Positions 8,386 to 17,064 of a DNA stretch of 64,000 nt are shown here, in pieces. Under the pieces are notes generated by a model. The model had not been told where the DNA came from, made no database searches, and saw only the letters and a program-made list of their open reading frames with translations. This DNA is from CALZBJ01 sp945619025. Lineage in GTDB: Bacteria > Pseudomonadota > Gammaproteobacteria > Cardiobacteriales > Wohlfahrtiimonadaceae. A program made the position numbers and the translations under genes. The first letter of the stretch is position 1, and every line of letters begins with the position of its first letter. Where the stretch lies: contig CALZBJ010000002.1 of NCBI GenBank assembly GCA_945619025.1, positions 150,380 to 214,379 on the forward strand, given 5' to 3'.

Positions 8386-9354
8386 TTATTTGGAATTATG
8401 TTTGGCAGATTCAATAAACGCCGCTTGTTCGGCCTTAAGTGCGCCATCAAATTCGGTGCCATTATGTAAATAAGACGTGAGCGATAAGGGCGCGAGTTCT
8501 GCTTCAAATTGCGGCGTATCAAAGACACGCATTAAGGTATCGCTAATAATTTCTTTAATGGCATCCGGCGCCTTTTCATGAATGAAAACCGCATACCACT
8601 GATCAAGATTCGGGCCATCATTCAACCAAATGTCGCTGGGAACAATCGCAGGATCAAGACTTTCGGCGCTAGTAATCGCAAGCGCGCGCACTTTACCACT
8701 TTCAATCATCGGCGTAGCTGATGCTTTGGTGACAATGCCGGCGGAGAGCTCTCCGCGCACCACATCTAACAGCGCATCGGAGCAACCACCGTAGGGCACG
8801 TGGGTTGTCGCCTCATGTCGTTTTAACCGTTTAACCGCCCAATGTTGCGGCGTTCCAAGTCCACAGGTTCCGACAAATAGATCGTTACTATCCGTTAAAA
8901 GTGCCTCAATGGAGGTAAACGTTGAATCCGCAGGGACAATCAACAGGGAGGCCGATTTTGCAAGAGAACCAAGGGCGGTAAATCCGTCCACTTTAGGGGT
9001 ATCCGGCGTTAAAATCGGCGGAACGGTGGCAAAACTGCTGTTATTTAAATAGAGCGTATAACCATCGGCCGGACGGGTCATCACGTAGTTCTCCGCAACG
9101 CGGCCACTTGCGCCGGTTACGTTTTTCACAATCACCGGCACACTCCACGCATCGCTTAAATTTTTCGCCATATGACGGGCTAAAATATCGGTCCCGCCGC
9201 CTGCTGAAAAAGGCACCACTAAGGTCACCGTTTCCGTTGGGTATGACGTTATTTGCGCAGTATTTTGCGTTTCACTAGCCGTTTCATCGGCGCCACAGCC
9301 TACTAAAAATAGGCCACAAAACGCCATGACAGCCCACGACAGTCCCTTTTGCAT
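8386..9354 (-). CDS. tctC: TctC/Bug-family periplasmic solute-binding lipoprotein
   Basis: 322-aa extracytoplasmic binding protein of the TTT (Bug) family. The signal peptide ends in the lipobox LVGC (Cys about residue 20). The family signatures YPTETVTLVVPFSAGGGTDILAR in the first lobe and NVTGASGRVAENYV are present in order. Bug proteins bind carboxylates such as citrate, terephthalate, nicotinate-like acids or amino acids. nadC lies 18 bp upstream, so ligand capture for NAD precursor synthesis is the favoured inference. Confidence 0.9.
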   Translation of the reverse strand: MQKGLSWAVMAFCGLFLVGCGADETASETQNTAQITSYPTETVTLVVPFSAGGGTDILARHMAKNLSDAWSVPVIVKNVTGASGRVAENYVMTRPADGYTLYLNNSSFATVPPILTPDTPKVDGFTALGSLAKSASLLIVPADSTFTSIEALLTDSNDLFVGTCGLGTPQHWAVKRLKRHEATTHVPYGGCSDALLDVVRGELSAGIVTKASATPMIESGKVRALAITSAESLDPAIVPSDIWLNDGPNLDQWYAVFIHEKAPDAIKEIISDTLMRVFDTPQFEAELAPLSLTSYLHNGTEFDGALKAEQAAFIESAKHNSK

Positions 9355-9372
9355 CTTATTCTCCTATTGCGA

Positions 9373-10242
9373 TTACGCCGTTGGCATCTCTAAGAAGTCA
9401 AAGCCGATATCGAGTGATGGCGCCGTATGCGTGAGCCAGCCCATTGCGATAAAATCAACGCCGGTTTCCGCAACGCCGCGCACCGTGTCAGGATTGATCC
9501 CGCCCGAGGCTTCCGTGCGTGCCTTTCCTTGGCAAAGGGCCACCGCTTCGCGCATCTCATCTAAGGTCATGTTGTCTAATAAAACCAGATCGACACCCAC
9601 TTCAAGCGCCTCATTGAGCTGCTCAAGCGTATCAACTTCCACCTCAAGGGGAATCAGATGCCCCGCCACCTCTTTTGCTTGCGTTAAGGCATTTTTAATC
9701 CCGCCCGCAATGGCAACGTGGTTATCTTTAATTAGAATCGCATCATCAAGGCCTAAACGGTGATTGCGCCCACCACCGGCTCTGACCGCGTATTTTTGGA
9801 GTGCACGCATGCCAGGAATGGTTTTTCGGGTACAGGTAATGGTCGCATTTGTGCCAGAAACAAGCTCAACCATCTCGCCGGTTTGGCTCGCAATTCCGCT
9901 TAAATGGGTTAAAAAGTTAAGCGCGGTGCGTTCAGCGGTTAGGAGTGCTTGGGCATTGCCCGAAACGTCCGCTAACACCGTGCCCGGAGTCACCTTATCG
10001 CCATCATTAACGCGAGCGGTAAATTTGATATTGGGATCGAGCGCATCGAAGGTTAATCGCGCGAGCGCTAAGCCTGCAATGATCCCCGCTTTACGCGCCA
10101 CAATTTGGAGTGAAGCGGTGGCACTTGGGTCGATCGTTGCATAGCTCGTCACGTCACCGCGGCGACCTAAATCTTCAAAAAGAGCAAACTCCACATAAGG
10201 GCGGAGTAGTAAATCAGGTAGAGGGATTAAATTCTTTTTCAT
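9373..10242 (-). CDS. nadC: Nicotinate-nucleotide pyrophosphorylase (quinolinate phosphoribosyltransferase)
   Basis: NadC converts quinolinate plus PRPP to nicotinate mononucleotide, CO2 and PPi, the entry of quinolinate into NAD synthesis. The 289-aa length is typical. EFALFEDLGRRGDVTS, the TCTRKTIPGMR substrate loop, GGGRNHRLGLDDAILIKDNH and the C-terminal barrel motif EASGGINPDT are all intact. No nadA or nadB is nearby. It is the first gene of an operon with tctCBA and grx, and two palindromic operator-like sites lie just upstream. Confidence 0.96.
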   Translation of the reverse strand: MKKNLIPLPDLLLRPYVEFALFEDLGRRGDVTSYATIDPSATASLQIVARKAGIIAGLALARLTFDALDPNIKFTARVNDGDKVTPGTVLADVSGNAQALLTAERTALNFLTHLSGIASQTGEMVELVSGTNATITCTRKTIPGMRALQKYAVRAGGGRNHRLGLDDAILIKDNHVAIAGGIKNALTQAKEVAGHLIPLEVEVDTLEQLNEALEVGVDLVLLDNMTLDEMREAVALCQGKARTEASGGINPDTVRGVAETGVDFIAMGWLTHTAPSLDIGFDFLEMPTA

Positions 10243-10265
10243 AATGGAGTCTCGTGCTATTTATT

Positions 10266-10308
10266 TATACTCAAACTGAACATAAATATTATGCTCAACC
10301 TGAGCATA
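10266..10308 (-). promoter_or_regulatory. Tandem palindromic operator sites upstream of nadC (probable NrtR boxes)
   Basis: Two 19-bp sites lie 24 bp apart, start to start. Site 10290-10308 is a perfect TATGCTCA-acc-TGAGCATA palindrome. Site 10266-10284 is TATACTCA-aac-TGAACATA. They lie 24-66 bp before the nadC start, where a promoter is expected. The regulator gene immediately upstream is an NrtR homologue, so these are probably its binding sites (inference). Confidence 0.7.
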
Positions 10309-10349
10309 TGCCGATTAGACTCATTAGTCAAGATTATTTAGCTTAACGC

Positions 10350-10381
10350 AAAGAGACTTACCCTTAAGATAAGTCTCTTAT
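10350..10381. terminator. Hairpin between nrtR and nadC
   Basis: AAGAGACTTA pairs with TAAGTCTCTT around a short loop, downstream of the nrtR-like stop and before the nadC promoter region. It lacks a clear T-tract on either strand, so it could be a factor-assisted terminator or an mRNA 3'-end structure. Confidence 0.4.
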
Positions 10382-10409
10382 GATCTGTGAAGAAAGAAGG
10401 GAATCCGCC

Positions 10410-11330
10410 CTATTGCACTGGCAATTTACTGCCCGAGAGTGAACGCTCGAGCAAAATATCGGGTTTAAAGCGATAGAGTTTTGCCGGACGGCCCGGCCCT
10501 TTGGTATCAAGCTCGCCAGTCTCTTCGATGAGATCTTGATTGATGATCATGCGGCGGAAATTTTGCTTATGGAGAATAATCCCCGCTAACGCCTCAATGC
10601 TCTGCTGTAATTGGAGCAAGGTAAATTCAGGGGGCATCAATTCAAAGATCACCGGACGATATTTAATCTTCGCCCGCAGACGCGCAATCCCTGAGGCCAC
10701 AACGCGGCGGTGATCGTGTTTCATCATCGCGCCGACATAATGAGGGGGCGCGAGTTTGTCATTAAACGTGGGCGATTCGGGCACAAATCCCACCTCGTAA
10801 AGAAGCTCGTAACGCTGGAGCACATACTCCTCATTCCACTCAAATCCATCGAGTCCCCAACACATATTAATGCGCTGATGACGACGGCGTTTTTCTTGCG
10901 CATTCGGCGCTCGTTCTGCCCACGCCAAAAGGGGCGGAATAAAGTGCGTATCGATCCAATCGGGACGACCTTGTCGATGATCTTCCCACGGAAAATAGAG
11001 ATACCAGCTCTTCCATTTTGCTTGAAAATCAATCAACTCCACCTCTTCTCGCACCAGCCCTAAATAGCCGATATAGATGAGAAAATGCCCTTTTGAAGTG
11101 GTTCGATGGGTATCGACAAAGGTGTAGAGCTGCTCAACGTAGCCTAACGGTTGATGGGTCTGTTTTTCCACCCATTCGCGCACGCCCGCCTGCAATGAAC
11201 TGTGAATCGGCGTCAAAGGACCGCTCGGTAAAAAAGTCCCCTTCTCCACCGTCAATACCTTCGCCTCATTGTCCGAAACCGCCACAAGTACTGCCGCAAG
11301 TTCCGTCGTTCCCTCTTCTCTCTCAACCAA
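10410..11330 (-). CDS. nrtR: NrtR-type Nudix-related transcriptional regulator of NAD metabolism
   Basis: 306 aa with the NrtR architecture. An N-terminal Nudix-like domain (about residues 8-150, TELAAVLVAV, FLPSGPLTP, LYTFVDTHR) lacks the canonical Nudix catalytic box, as expected for an ADP-ribose sensor. A C-terminal winged helix follows (about 225-300, FTLLQLQQSIEALAG, FRRMI, TGPGRPAKLYRF-like ending). NrtR represses NAD genes and is relieved by ADP-ribose. It sits directly upstream of nadC in the same orientation. The start is a TTG preceded by GGGAG, and an alternative start is possible. Confidence 0.85.
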   Translation of the reverse strand: MVEREEGTTELAAVLVAVSDNEAKVLTVEKGTFLPSGPLTPIHSSLQAGVREWVEKQTHQPLGYVEQLYTFVDTHRTTSKGHFLIYIGYLGLVREEVELIDFQAKWKSWYLYFPWEDHRQGRPDWIDTHFIPPLLAWAERAPNAQEKRRRHQRINMCWGLDGFEWNEEYVLQRYELLYEVGFVPESPTFNDKLAPPHYVGAMMKHDHRRVVASGIARLRAKIKYRPVIFELMPPEFTLLQLQQSIEALAGIILHKQNFRRMIINQDLIEETGELDTKGPGRPAKLYRFKPDILLERSLSGSKLPVQ

Positions 11331-11460
11331 TGTCGCTGTGCTCCCAATCTAACTAGACATGCTTTGATTATATATAAAAATGCGATCGGTGGCAGAAAAT
11401 GCGTGAATATCAATGCCGAAGTGGTGATTTTCCTCAACATTCGTGTGCCCAAAATAAGGG

Positions 11461-11488
11461 TTGCAATCGCAATAATCAGTGATATAGT
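11461..11488 (+). promoter_or_regulatory. Predicted metH leader promoter
   Basis: TTGCAA (11461-11466) and TATAGT (11483-11488) are separated by 16 nt and end about 14 nt before the SAM-I aptamer. The same TATAGT -10 variant is found before the metF riboswitch. Confidence 0.55.
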
Positions 11489-11501
11489 GAAAAAGCTCGA
11501 A

Positions 11502-11614
11502 TCTTATTGAGAGAGATGGAGGGAATTGGCCCTGCGAAGTCTCAGCAACAGGCACTTTGCGTACTGTGCTAAATCCAACAGATCGCCCGCAATTGCACGG
11601 TCTGAGAAATAAGA
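11502..11614 (+). ncRNA. SAM-I (S-box) riboswitch aptamer upstream of metH
   Basis: The conserved S-box core is readable. P1 is TCTTATT, followed by GAGAGAGATGGAGGGA, then GGCCCTGCGAAGTCTCAGCAAC, the P3 hairpin GGCAC...GTGC, AAATCCAACAGAT and the closing P1 strand AATAAGA. It is an independent copy relative to the metF leader, with a different P3/P4. SAM binding would favour the downstream terminator and turn off the metH transcript. Confidence 0.92.
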
Positions 11615-11630
11615 AGACCTTTAGTTTGTT

Positions 11631-11662
11631 AAAGCTCTTCTTGGATCAGGAAGAGCTTTTTT
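11631..11662 (+). terminator. Riboswitch-controlled intrinsic terminator before metH
   Basis: AAAGCTCTTC pairs with GAAGAGCTTT and is followed by T residues. The terminator 5' arm (TCTTCTT, 11636-11642) can instead pair with AAGAAGA at 11611-11617 on the P1 3' strand. That is the mutually exclusive antiterminator expected for an S-box switch. Confidence 0.87.
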
Positions 11663-11720
11663 ACGTCTTAAGATTCACAAATTCAATCACTTAAGCCATT
11701 TTACAAACGACGAGGTTTTT

Positions 11721-11900
11721 ATGAAATCACACGACACATTATTGCAAGAACTCAATCATTGGTATCGCCATCAGCCAACCTCTGAATGCGCCGCCATTTT
11801 GCGCGCCTTAGCGCTTGCCGATCTCAAAGAAGAACTTACGCGCGGTCACATCGAGCAAACCATCGCCCCACAGAGCGATCACAATAAAAATAACGAATAA
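11721..11900 (+). CDS. Small 59-aa protein of unknown function in the metH transcript
   Basis: A short ORF starting at ATG 11721 with a GAGG Shine-Dalgarno, ending 23 bp before metH. It encodes a 59-aa mostly helical protein (MKSHDTLLQELNHWYRHQ at the start, ALALADLKEELTRGHIEQ in the middle) with a hydrophilic tail. It lies after the riboswitch terminator and so should share SAM control with metH. No family is recognised. It could be a genuine small protein or a leader-coupled ORF, and its codon usage looks like its neighbours'. Confidence 0.6.
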   Translation: MKSHDTLLQELNHWYRHQPTSECAAILRALALADLKEELTRGHIEQTIAPQSDHNKNNE

Positions 11901-11923
11901 TCGAAAGGAAAAAGGACTGGAGC

Positions 11924-14900
11924 ATGAGCGTATTAAAGCAATTAGAAGCGATTGCCGCGAAACGGATTTTAATTTTAGATGGCGCCATGGGCACCATGAT
12001 TCAAAAAGAGAGGCTCGAGGAGGCGGACTTTCGGGGCGAGCGTTTTGCCGATTGGCATAAAGATTTAAAGGGCAATAATGACCTCTTAAACCTCACCCAA
12101 CCGCACATTATCAAGGCCATTCACGAAGCCTATTTGGAAGCCGGCGCCGATCTAATTGAGACCAATACCTTTAACGCAACCTCAATGTCGATGGCCGATT
12201 ACGGCATGGAAGAGTTTGTCTACGAGATCAATCTTGAAGGGGCAAAGCTCGCCCGTGCAGCGGCGCAAAAATATAGTACCGACGCTCATCCCCGCTTTGT
12301 CGTTGGAACGCTGGGTCCCACCTCAAAAACCGCGTCGATCTCCCCAGATGTCAATGACCCGGGCTTTCGTAACACCACCTTTGATGCGCTGGTTACGGGG
12401 TACACAGAGGCAATTAATGGTCTTATTGATGGCGGCTCTGATCTCTTAATGGTGGAGACCATCTTCGATACGCTCAACGCAAAAGCGGCGATTTTTGCCA
12501 TCGAATCGGTATTTGAAGCGCGGAATACCACCCTTCCTGTGATGATCTCTGGCACCATTACCGATGCCTCAGGACGCACCCTTTCAGGGCAAACCACCGA
12601 AGCGTTTTACAATTCGCTCCGCCATATTCAACCCTTCTCCATCGGGCTTAACTGCGCCTTAGGGCCGGATATGCTGCGCGGTTACATTGCCGAGCTTGAT
12701 CGCATTTCAGAATTTCGCCTTTCCGCGCACGCAAACGCAGGTCTCCCAAATGCCTTTGGGGATTATGATCTCGGTGCCAATGAGATGGCGAGCGAGATGA
12801 AAGAGTGGGCCGAATCGGGCTTTTTAAACATTGTCGGCGGCTGTTGTGGCACAACGCCTGAGCATATCGCCAAAATTCGCGAACTTGTAGCAGGATTTGC
12901 ACCAAGAGCGCCCAAAGTGATTCCAAAATCGCTCCGATTATCAGGGCTTGAAGCGTGTAATTTAACTGCGGGCGAATCGCTGTTTGCGAACGTCGGCGAG
13001 CGCACCAATATCACCGGTTCGGCTCGATTTAAGCGTCTGATTAAAGAGAAAAACTATCCCGAAGCCCTCGAAGTTGCCCGCGATCAAGTAGAAAATGGCG
13101 CGCAAATTATCGATATCAACATGGACGAGGGCATGCTCGATTCAAAAGAGGAGATGGTCACCTTTTTAAATCTGATCGCCTCCGAGCCCGATATCTGCAA
13201 AGTCCCCATTATGATCGACTCCTCAAAGTGGGAAATTTTAGAGGCGGGCTTAAAATGCATTCAAGGCAAAGGGATCGTCAATTCCATCTCGATGAAAGAG
13301 GGCGTGGAAGAGTTTAAAGCGCACGCGCGACTCGTGAAAAAATATGGCGCTGCCGCCGTGGTGATGGCGTTTGATGAATCCGGACAGGCCGATAATTTCG
13401 CGCGCCGGAGGGAGATTTGCGAACGCGCCTACCGCATTTTAGTCGATGAGGTGGGCTTTCCACCGGAAGATATTATTTTCGACCCGAACGTCTTTGCCGT
13501 TGCCACCGGTATCCCCGAGCACGATCGCTACGGACTCGACTTTTTAGACGCAGTGGAGTGGATTCGTAAACACCTGCCCTATGTGCATATCTCCGGCGGG
13601 ATCTCCAATGTGTCATTCTCATTTCGTGGAAATAATCTCGTTCGTGAGGCGATTCACGCGGTCTTTCTCTATCACGCCATTAAACGCGGACTGTCGATGG
13701 GGATTGTTAACGCGGGGCAACTTGCGATCTATCAAGACATTCCCGAAGAGCTTAAAACCGGCATTGAAGATGTGCTCTTTAATCGGGACCCGGATGCCGG
13801 CGAGCGGCTCCTTGAGATTGCGCAAAAATATCATGGTGAAGGCGGAAAACGCAAAGAAGAGGATCTTGCATGGCGCGAGCTTCCCATTGGCGAACGTCTC
13901 ACCTACGCCCTTGTGAACGGCATCGATGGATTTATCGAGGACGATACGGAACTTGCTCGGCAAAGTTTTAATCGTCCCATTGAAGTGATCGAAGGGCCGT
14001 TAATGGAGGGCATGAATGTCGTTGGCGATCTCTTTGGCGATGGAAAAATGTTCCTCCCACAAGTGGTGAAATCCGCGCGAGTGATGAAGCGTGCCGTCGC
14101 CTATCTCGTGCCGTTTATTGAAGAGGAGAAAGCGCGCTCGGGCGATACCAGTCAATCCAATGGCAAAATCCTGATCGCTACCGTTAAAGGCGATGTACAC
14201 GACATTGGAAAGAACATTGTCGGCGTTGTCCTGCAGTGTAATAACTTTGAGGTGATCGACATGGGCGTGATGGTGCCAACGCCGGATATTATCGAACGCG
14301 CTCTTGCAGAAAAGGTGGATGTGATCGGGCTTTCCGGCCTCATTACTCCCTCGCTTGAAGAGATGGTCGGATTTGCCAAAGAGATGCAACGTCGCGGGCT
14401 CGATATTCCGGTGATGATCGGTGGCGCGACCACTTCGCTTGCCCACACCGCCGTTCGCATTGCGCCTCATTATGATCATACGGTTGTCTATGTGCGCGAC
14501 GCCTCTCGCTCTGTGGGGGTGGCGCAATCGCTCATTAGTCCGGAGCTTCGAGATAATTTTAAGGCGGAAATTAAAGCCGATTACGAAAAACGGCGCGAAG
14601 CTTATTTGGCCCGTCAGCGCGACATTAAACTCATTCCCTTTAAAGCGGCAGTTGATAATCGATTAGCGCTCGATTTTGATGCAGTGAAAACGCCGAATCA
14701 GCTAGGAATTTTTGAGATTGAAGTGCCCTTAGATACGCTCCTTCCCACCATCGATTGGACACCCTTTTTCGCTTCATGGCAGTTAAAAGGGAAATTCCCC
14801 AAACTGCTCGATGATCCCATTATTGGGAAAGAAGCGCGGAAAGTACATCAAGACGCACAAGCGATGCTCAAGCGTATTTTAGAAGAAAAATGGCTCACCG

Positions 14901-15592
14901 CGAAAGCTGTGATCGGATTTTTCCCCGCTAAAAATGCCGGCGAAAGCACCATTTTATATACCGATGATTCCCGAAAAACTGAGCTCACCCGCCTTCATCA
15001 TCTTCGTCAACAGACCGAGCGCCCAAACGGCATGCCCAATCGTTCGCTCGCGGATTTTATTGGTGATCACGATTATATCGGTGCCTTTGCCTGTACGTCC
15101 GGCATCGGGATCGAGCCCTATATTGAGGCCTTTGAAGCGGATAATGATGACTATAGCGCCATCATGCTTAAAGCGCTCGCCGACCGGTTTGCTGAGAGTT
15201 TTGCGGAATATCTCCATCTTCAGGTAAGGAAAGATTATTGGGGCTACGCGAGCGATGAAACCCTCGATAATGAGGCGCTCATTCGTGAAGAATACAGAGG
15301 CATTCGCCCCGCACCTGGCTACCCCGCCTGCCCCGAACATACGGAAAAAGCCACGCTTTGGGAGCTGTTAGAGCCGGATAAACGCATCGGCATGACACTC
15401 ACCGACAGCTTCGCTATGAACCCTCAATCATCAGTCTCCGGTTGGTATTTCGCCCATCCCGATGCACACTATTTCGGCGTCGGCAAAATCGATCGCGACC
15501 AAGTCAAAGATTACGCCAAACGCAAAGGCTGGGATCTCAAAACCGCCGAAACCTGGCTCGCCCCGAATCTGGGATATGAGCCGGAGGAGTAA
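11924..15592 (+). CDS. metH: Cobalamin-dependent methionine synthase
   Basis: MetH transfers a methyl group from 5-methyl-THF to homocysteine through cobalamin. The 1222 aa compare with 1227 in E. coli. In order: homocysteine-binding barrel (about 1-330) with zinc ligands C244 (LNCALGP), C307 and C308 (GGCCGTTPEH); pterin-binding barrel (about 350-620); cap and B12 domain (about 650-890) with cobalamin-ligating His759 in DVHDIGKNIVG; C-terminal AdoMet reactivation domain (about 900-1222) with RPAPGYPACPEH. All key residues are present. AAGGA supports the ATG. Expression is predicted to be SAM-repressed through the leader riboswitch. Confidence 0.97.
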   Translation: MSVLKQLEAIAAKRILILDGAMGTMIQKERLEEADFRGERFADWHKDLKGNNDLLNLTQPHIIKAIHEAYLEAGADLIETNTFNATSMSMADYGMEEFVYEINLEGAKLARAAAQKYSTDAHPRFVVGTLGPTSKTASISPDVNDPGFRNTTFDALVTGYTEAINGLIDGGSDLLMVETIFDTLNAKAAIFAIESVFEARNTTLPVMISGTITDASGRTLSGQTTEAFYNSLRHIQPFSIGLNCALGPDMLRGYIAELDRISEFRLSAHANAGLPNAFGDYDLGANEMASEMKEWAESGFLNIVGGCCGTTPEHIAKIRELVAGFAPRAPKVIPKSLRLSGLEACNLTAGESLFANVGERTNITGSARFKRLIKEKNYPEALEVARDQVENGAQIIDINMDEGMLDSKEEMVTFLNLIASEPDICKVPIMIDSSKWEILEAGLKCIQGKGIVNSISMKEGVEEFKAHARLVKKYGAAAVVMAFDESGQADNFARRREICERAYRILVDEVGFPPEDIIFDPNVFAVATGIPEHDRYGLDFLDAVEWIRKHLPYVHISGGISNVSFSFRGNNLVREAIHAVFLYHAIKRGLSMGIVNAGQLAIYQDIPEELKTGIEDVLFNRDPDAGERLLEIAQKYHGEGGKRKEEDLAWRELPIGERLTYALVNGIDGFIEDDTELARQSFNRPIEVIEGPLMEGMNVVGDLFGDGKMFLPQVVKSARVMKRAVAYLVPFIEEEKARSGDTSQSNGKILIATVKGDVHDIGKNIVGVVLQCNNFEVIDMGVMVPTPDIIERALAEKVDVIGLSGLITPSLEEMVGFAKEMQRRGLDIPVMIGGATTSLAHTAVRIAPHYDHTVVYVRDASRSVGVAQSLISPELRDNFKAEIKADYEKRREAYLARQRDIKLIPFKAAVDNRLALDFDAVKTPNQLGIFEIEVPLDTLLPTIDWTPFFASWQLKGKFPKLLDDPIIGKEARKVHQDAQAMLKRILEEKWLTAKAVIGFFPAKNAGESTILYTDDSRKTELTRLHHLRQQTERPNGMPNRSLADFIGDHDYIGAFACTSGIGIEPYIEAFEADNDDYSAIMLKALADRFAESFAEYLHLQVRKDYWGYASDETLDNEALIREEYRGIRPAPGYPACPEHTEKATLWELLEPDKRIGMTLTDSFAMNPQSSVSGWYFAHPDAHYFGVGKIDRDQVKDYAKRKGWDLKTAETWLAPNLGYEPEE

Positions 15593-15686
15593 TAGCAAAA
15601 AAGGATATTAATCGTAATACTGTTAATCCTTTAAATTATTGATACCTTAAATAATATAATATTAAAATATCAATGATGGAGAAAAT

Positions 15687-16541
15687 ATGGGACCAATCTC
15701 AATTGTAAACTTAGAACAACGAACCAATGCTATTAAAGAGTTGGAGAAACTCAAGGAATTTATTCAAACAGAACTTTTTTATCAACCTTTACTATATAAA
15801 CCAAGGGAAAACTTAACTTTTTTAAAATTTATAAAAAAACATATACTCGAACTGCCCTTTTCTAAAACAGCGAATACATTCGAGCAATACTGCGAAGAGA
15901 TAGGAGTTAATTTAAATCCTCAATCAGAAAAAGAAGCTACAAAAAGTATTCTGTATGTTACCAACTTTATTATGAATACAATAACAGCCATATTATGCGA
16001 TTCCCGAGGACCTCTACCAACAATAGAAAGCATTGCCAGTTACGTCAGATCAGAGATAAAGTATACTGTTTATCATTCTCGGATCGAACGTCTTTTAGAA
16101 TTGTTCAATTATAAGCAGGAACTCGGGCACTATGACAGAGAGAATGATTTTCATGAGATTATTTTCACAAAACGAGATGCTGATGTTGATAGCGTACTTC
16201 CCATTGTTACGCCTGATATCAGGATAGACCTCCTCTCTTACCTAGACTTTCGTCTAGAAAATAATTTAATTGAAAAGCAAACTATTCTAAAACGCTTGGC
16301 TGCTTATTTAGAACCTAAAAGAAAAGAGTATGAATCCTTTAATAAAGGGTTAACTAGTAGCATATTTTATCTGTTTAATAACATTAACATTCGTCATAAC
16401 AATACACAGCAAGTAACCTTTGAGAGTGAAGCAGAACAAATCGAATATTACGATATCTGCTTTAAAATGATCCTCCACTTAATACGAGAAAAAGAAGTTA
16501 GTGGATATATTGAAAAAGTAAGCACTTTACAAAATAAATGA
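15687..16541 (+). CDS. AT-rich orphan protein, function unknown
   Basis: 284-aa predicted soluble, mainly helical protein. It starts with MGPISIVNLEQRTNAIKEL and ends in a region containing NNINIRHNNTQ. No confident family is recognised. The IRHNN segment in a late helical context is faintly reminiscent of HEPN-like domains of abortive-infection proteins, but the diagnostic Rx4-6H motif is not evident. Base composition is clearly more AT-rich than metH and yaiI on either side, suggesting an acquired single-gene insert. GGAG precedes the ATG. It ends 11 bp before the convergent yaiI stop. Confidence 0.75.
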   Translation: MGPISIVNLEQRTNAIKELEKLKEFIQTELFYQPLLYKPRENLTFLKFIKKHILELPFSKTANTFEQYCEEIGVNLNPQSEKEATKSILYVTNFIMNTITAILCDSRGPLPTIESIASYVRSEIKYTVYHSRIERLLELFNYKQELGHYDRENDFHEIIFTKRDADVDSVLPIVTPDIRIDLLSYLDFRLENNLIEKQTILKRLAAYLEPKRKEYESFNKGLTSSIFYLFNNINIRHNNTQQVTFESEAEQIEYYDICFKMILHLIREKEVSGYIEKVSTLQNK

Positions 16542-16552
16542 TCTTGCTCGAT

Positions 16553-17005
16553 TTACGCCTTCGCCTGCCTCAACCAGCGATCAAGCGCATTGCTAAAATC
16601 TTGGCGATCTTTTTGGCTTAAGGGGTCGGGGCCTTTGGTTTGAATGCCGCTTGAGCGTAGGGTTTCGTTGAAATCGCGCATGGTGAGTTTTGCGTCAATC
16701 GTGCCTTTATCGTAAAAATATCCGCGGGGATTGAGCGCCACGCCGCCCTTTTCGAGTACGTCGCTCGCAAGGGGAATGTCGGCGGTGATGACAAGGTCAC
16801 CCGCGTTCACGCACTCCACAATTTTATTATCGGCCACGTCAAATCCTTGGAGCACCTGCATCGATTTAAGATAGCGCGATGGTGGCACTTTAATCCATTG
16901 GTTGGCGATCAGCGTGGTGAGCACTTTTTCACGATTGGCGGCGCGAAAAAGAATCTCTTTAATCACGTTTGGAATGGCATCCGCATCGACCCAGATCTGC
17001 TTCAT
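16553..17005 (-). CDS. yaiI: YaiI/YqxD family protein (DUF188)
   Basis: 150-aa member of the YaiI/YqxD (DUF188) family, which has a PIN-like fold. The start IWVDADAIPNVIKEIL carries the conserved Asp pair. DLVITADIPLASDVLEKGG, ALNPRGYFYD and the final SQKDRQDFSNALDRWL are all family hallmarks. Biochemical function is not established; a nuclease-like role is a structural inference. It is flanked by the AT-rich orphan gene and a DUF4186 gene. Confidence 0.88.
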   Translation of the reverse strand: MKQIWVDADAIPNVIKEILFRAANREKVLTTLIANQWIKVPPSRYLKSMQVLQGFDVADNKIVECVNAGDLVITADIPLASDVLEKGGVALNPRGYFYDKGTIDAKLTMRDFNETLRSSGIQTKGPDPLSQKDRQDFSNALDRWLRQAKA

Positions 17006-17064
17006 AATCGTTATATTTCCTCTAAAATAGACCCTCCATTATAGAGGCTTTTTAATATTAAACC

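Noticed and set aside
14000..14527. 175-codon open frame on the minus strand within metH
   Set aside because: A shadow of metH, whose sense frame has all catalytic motifs.
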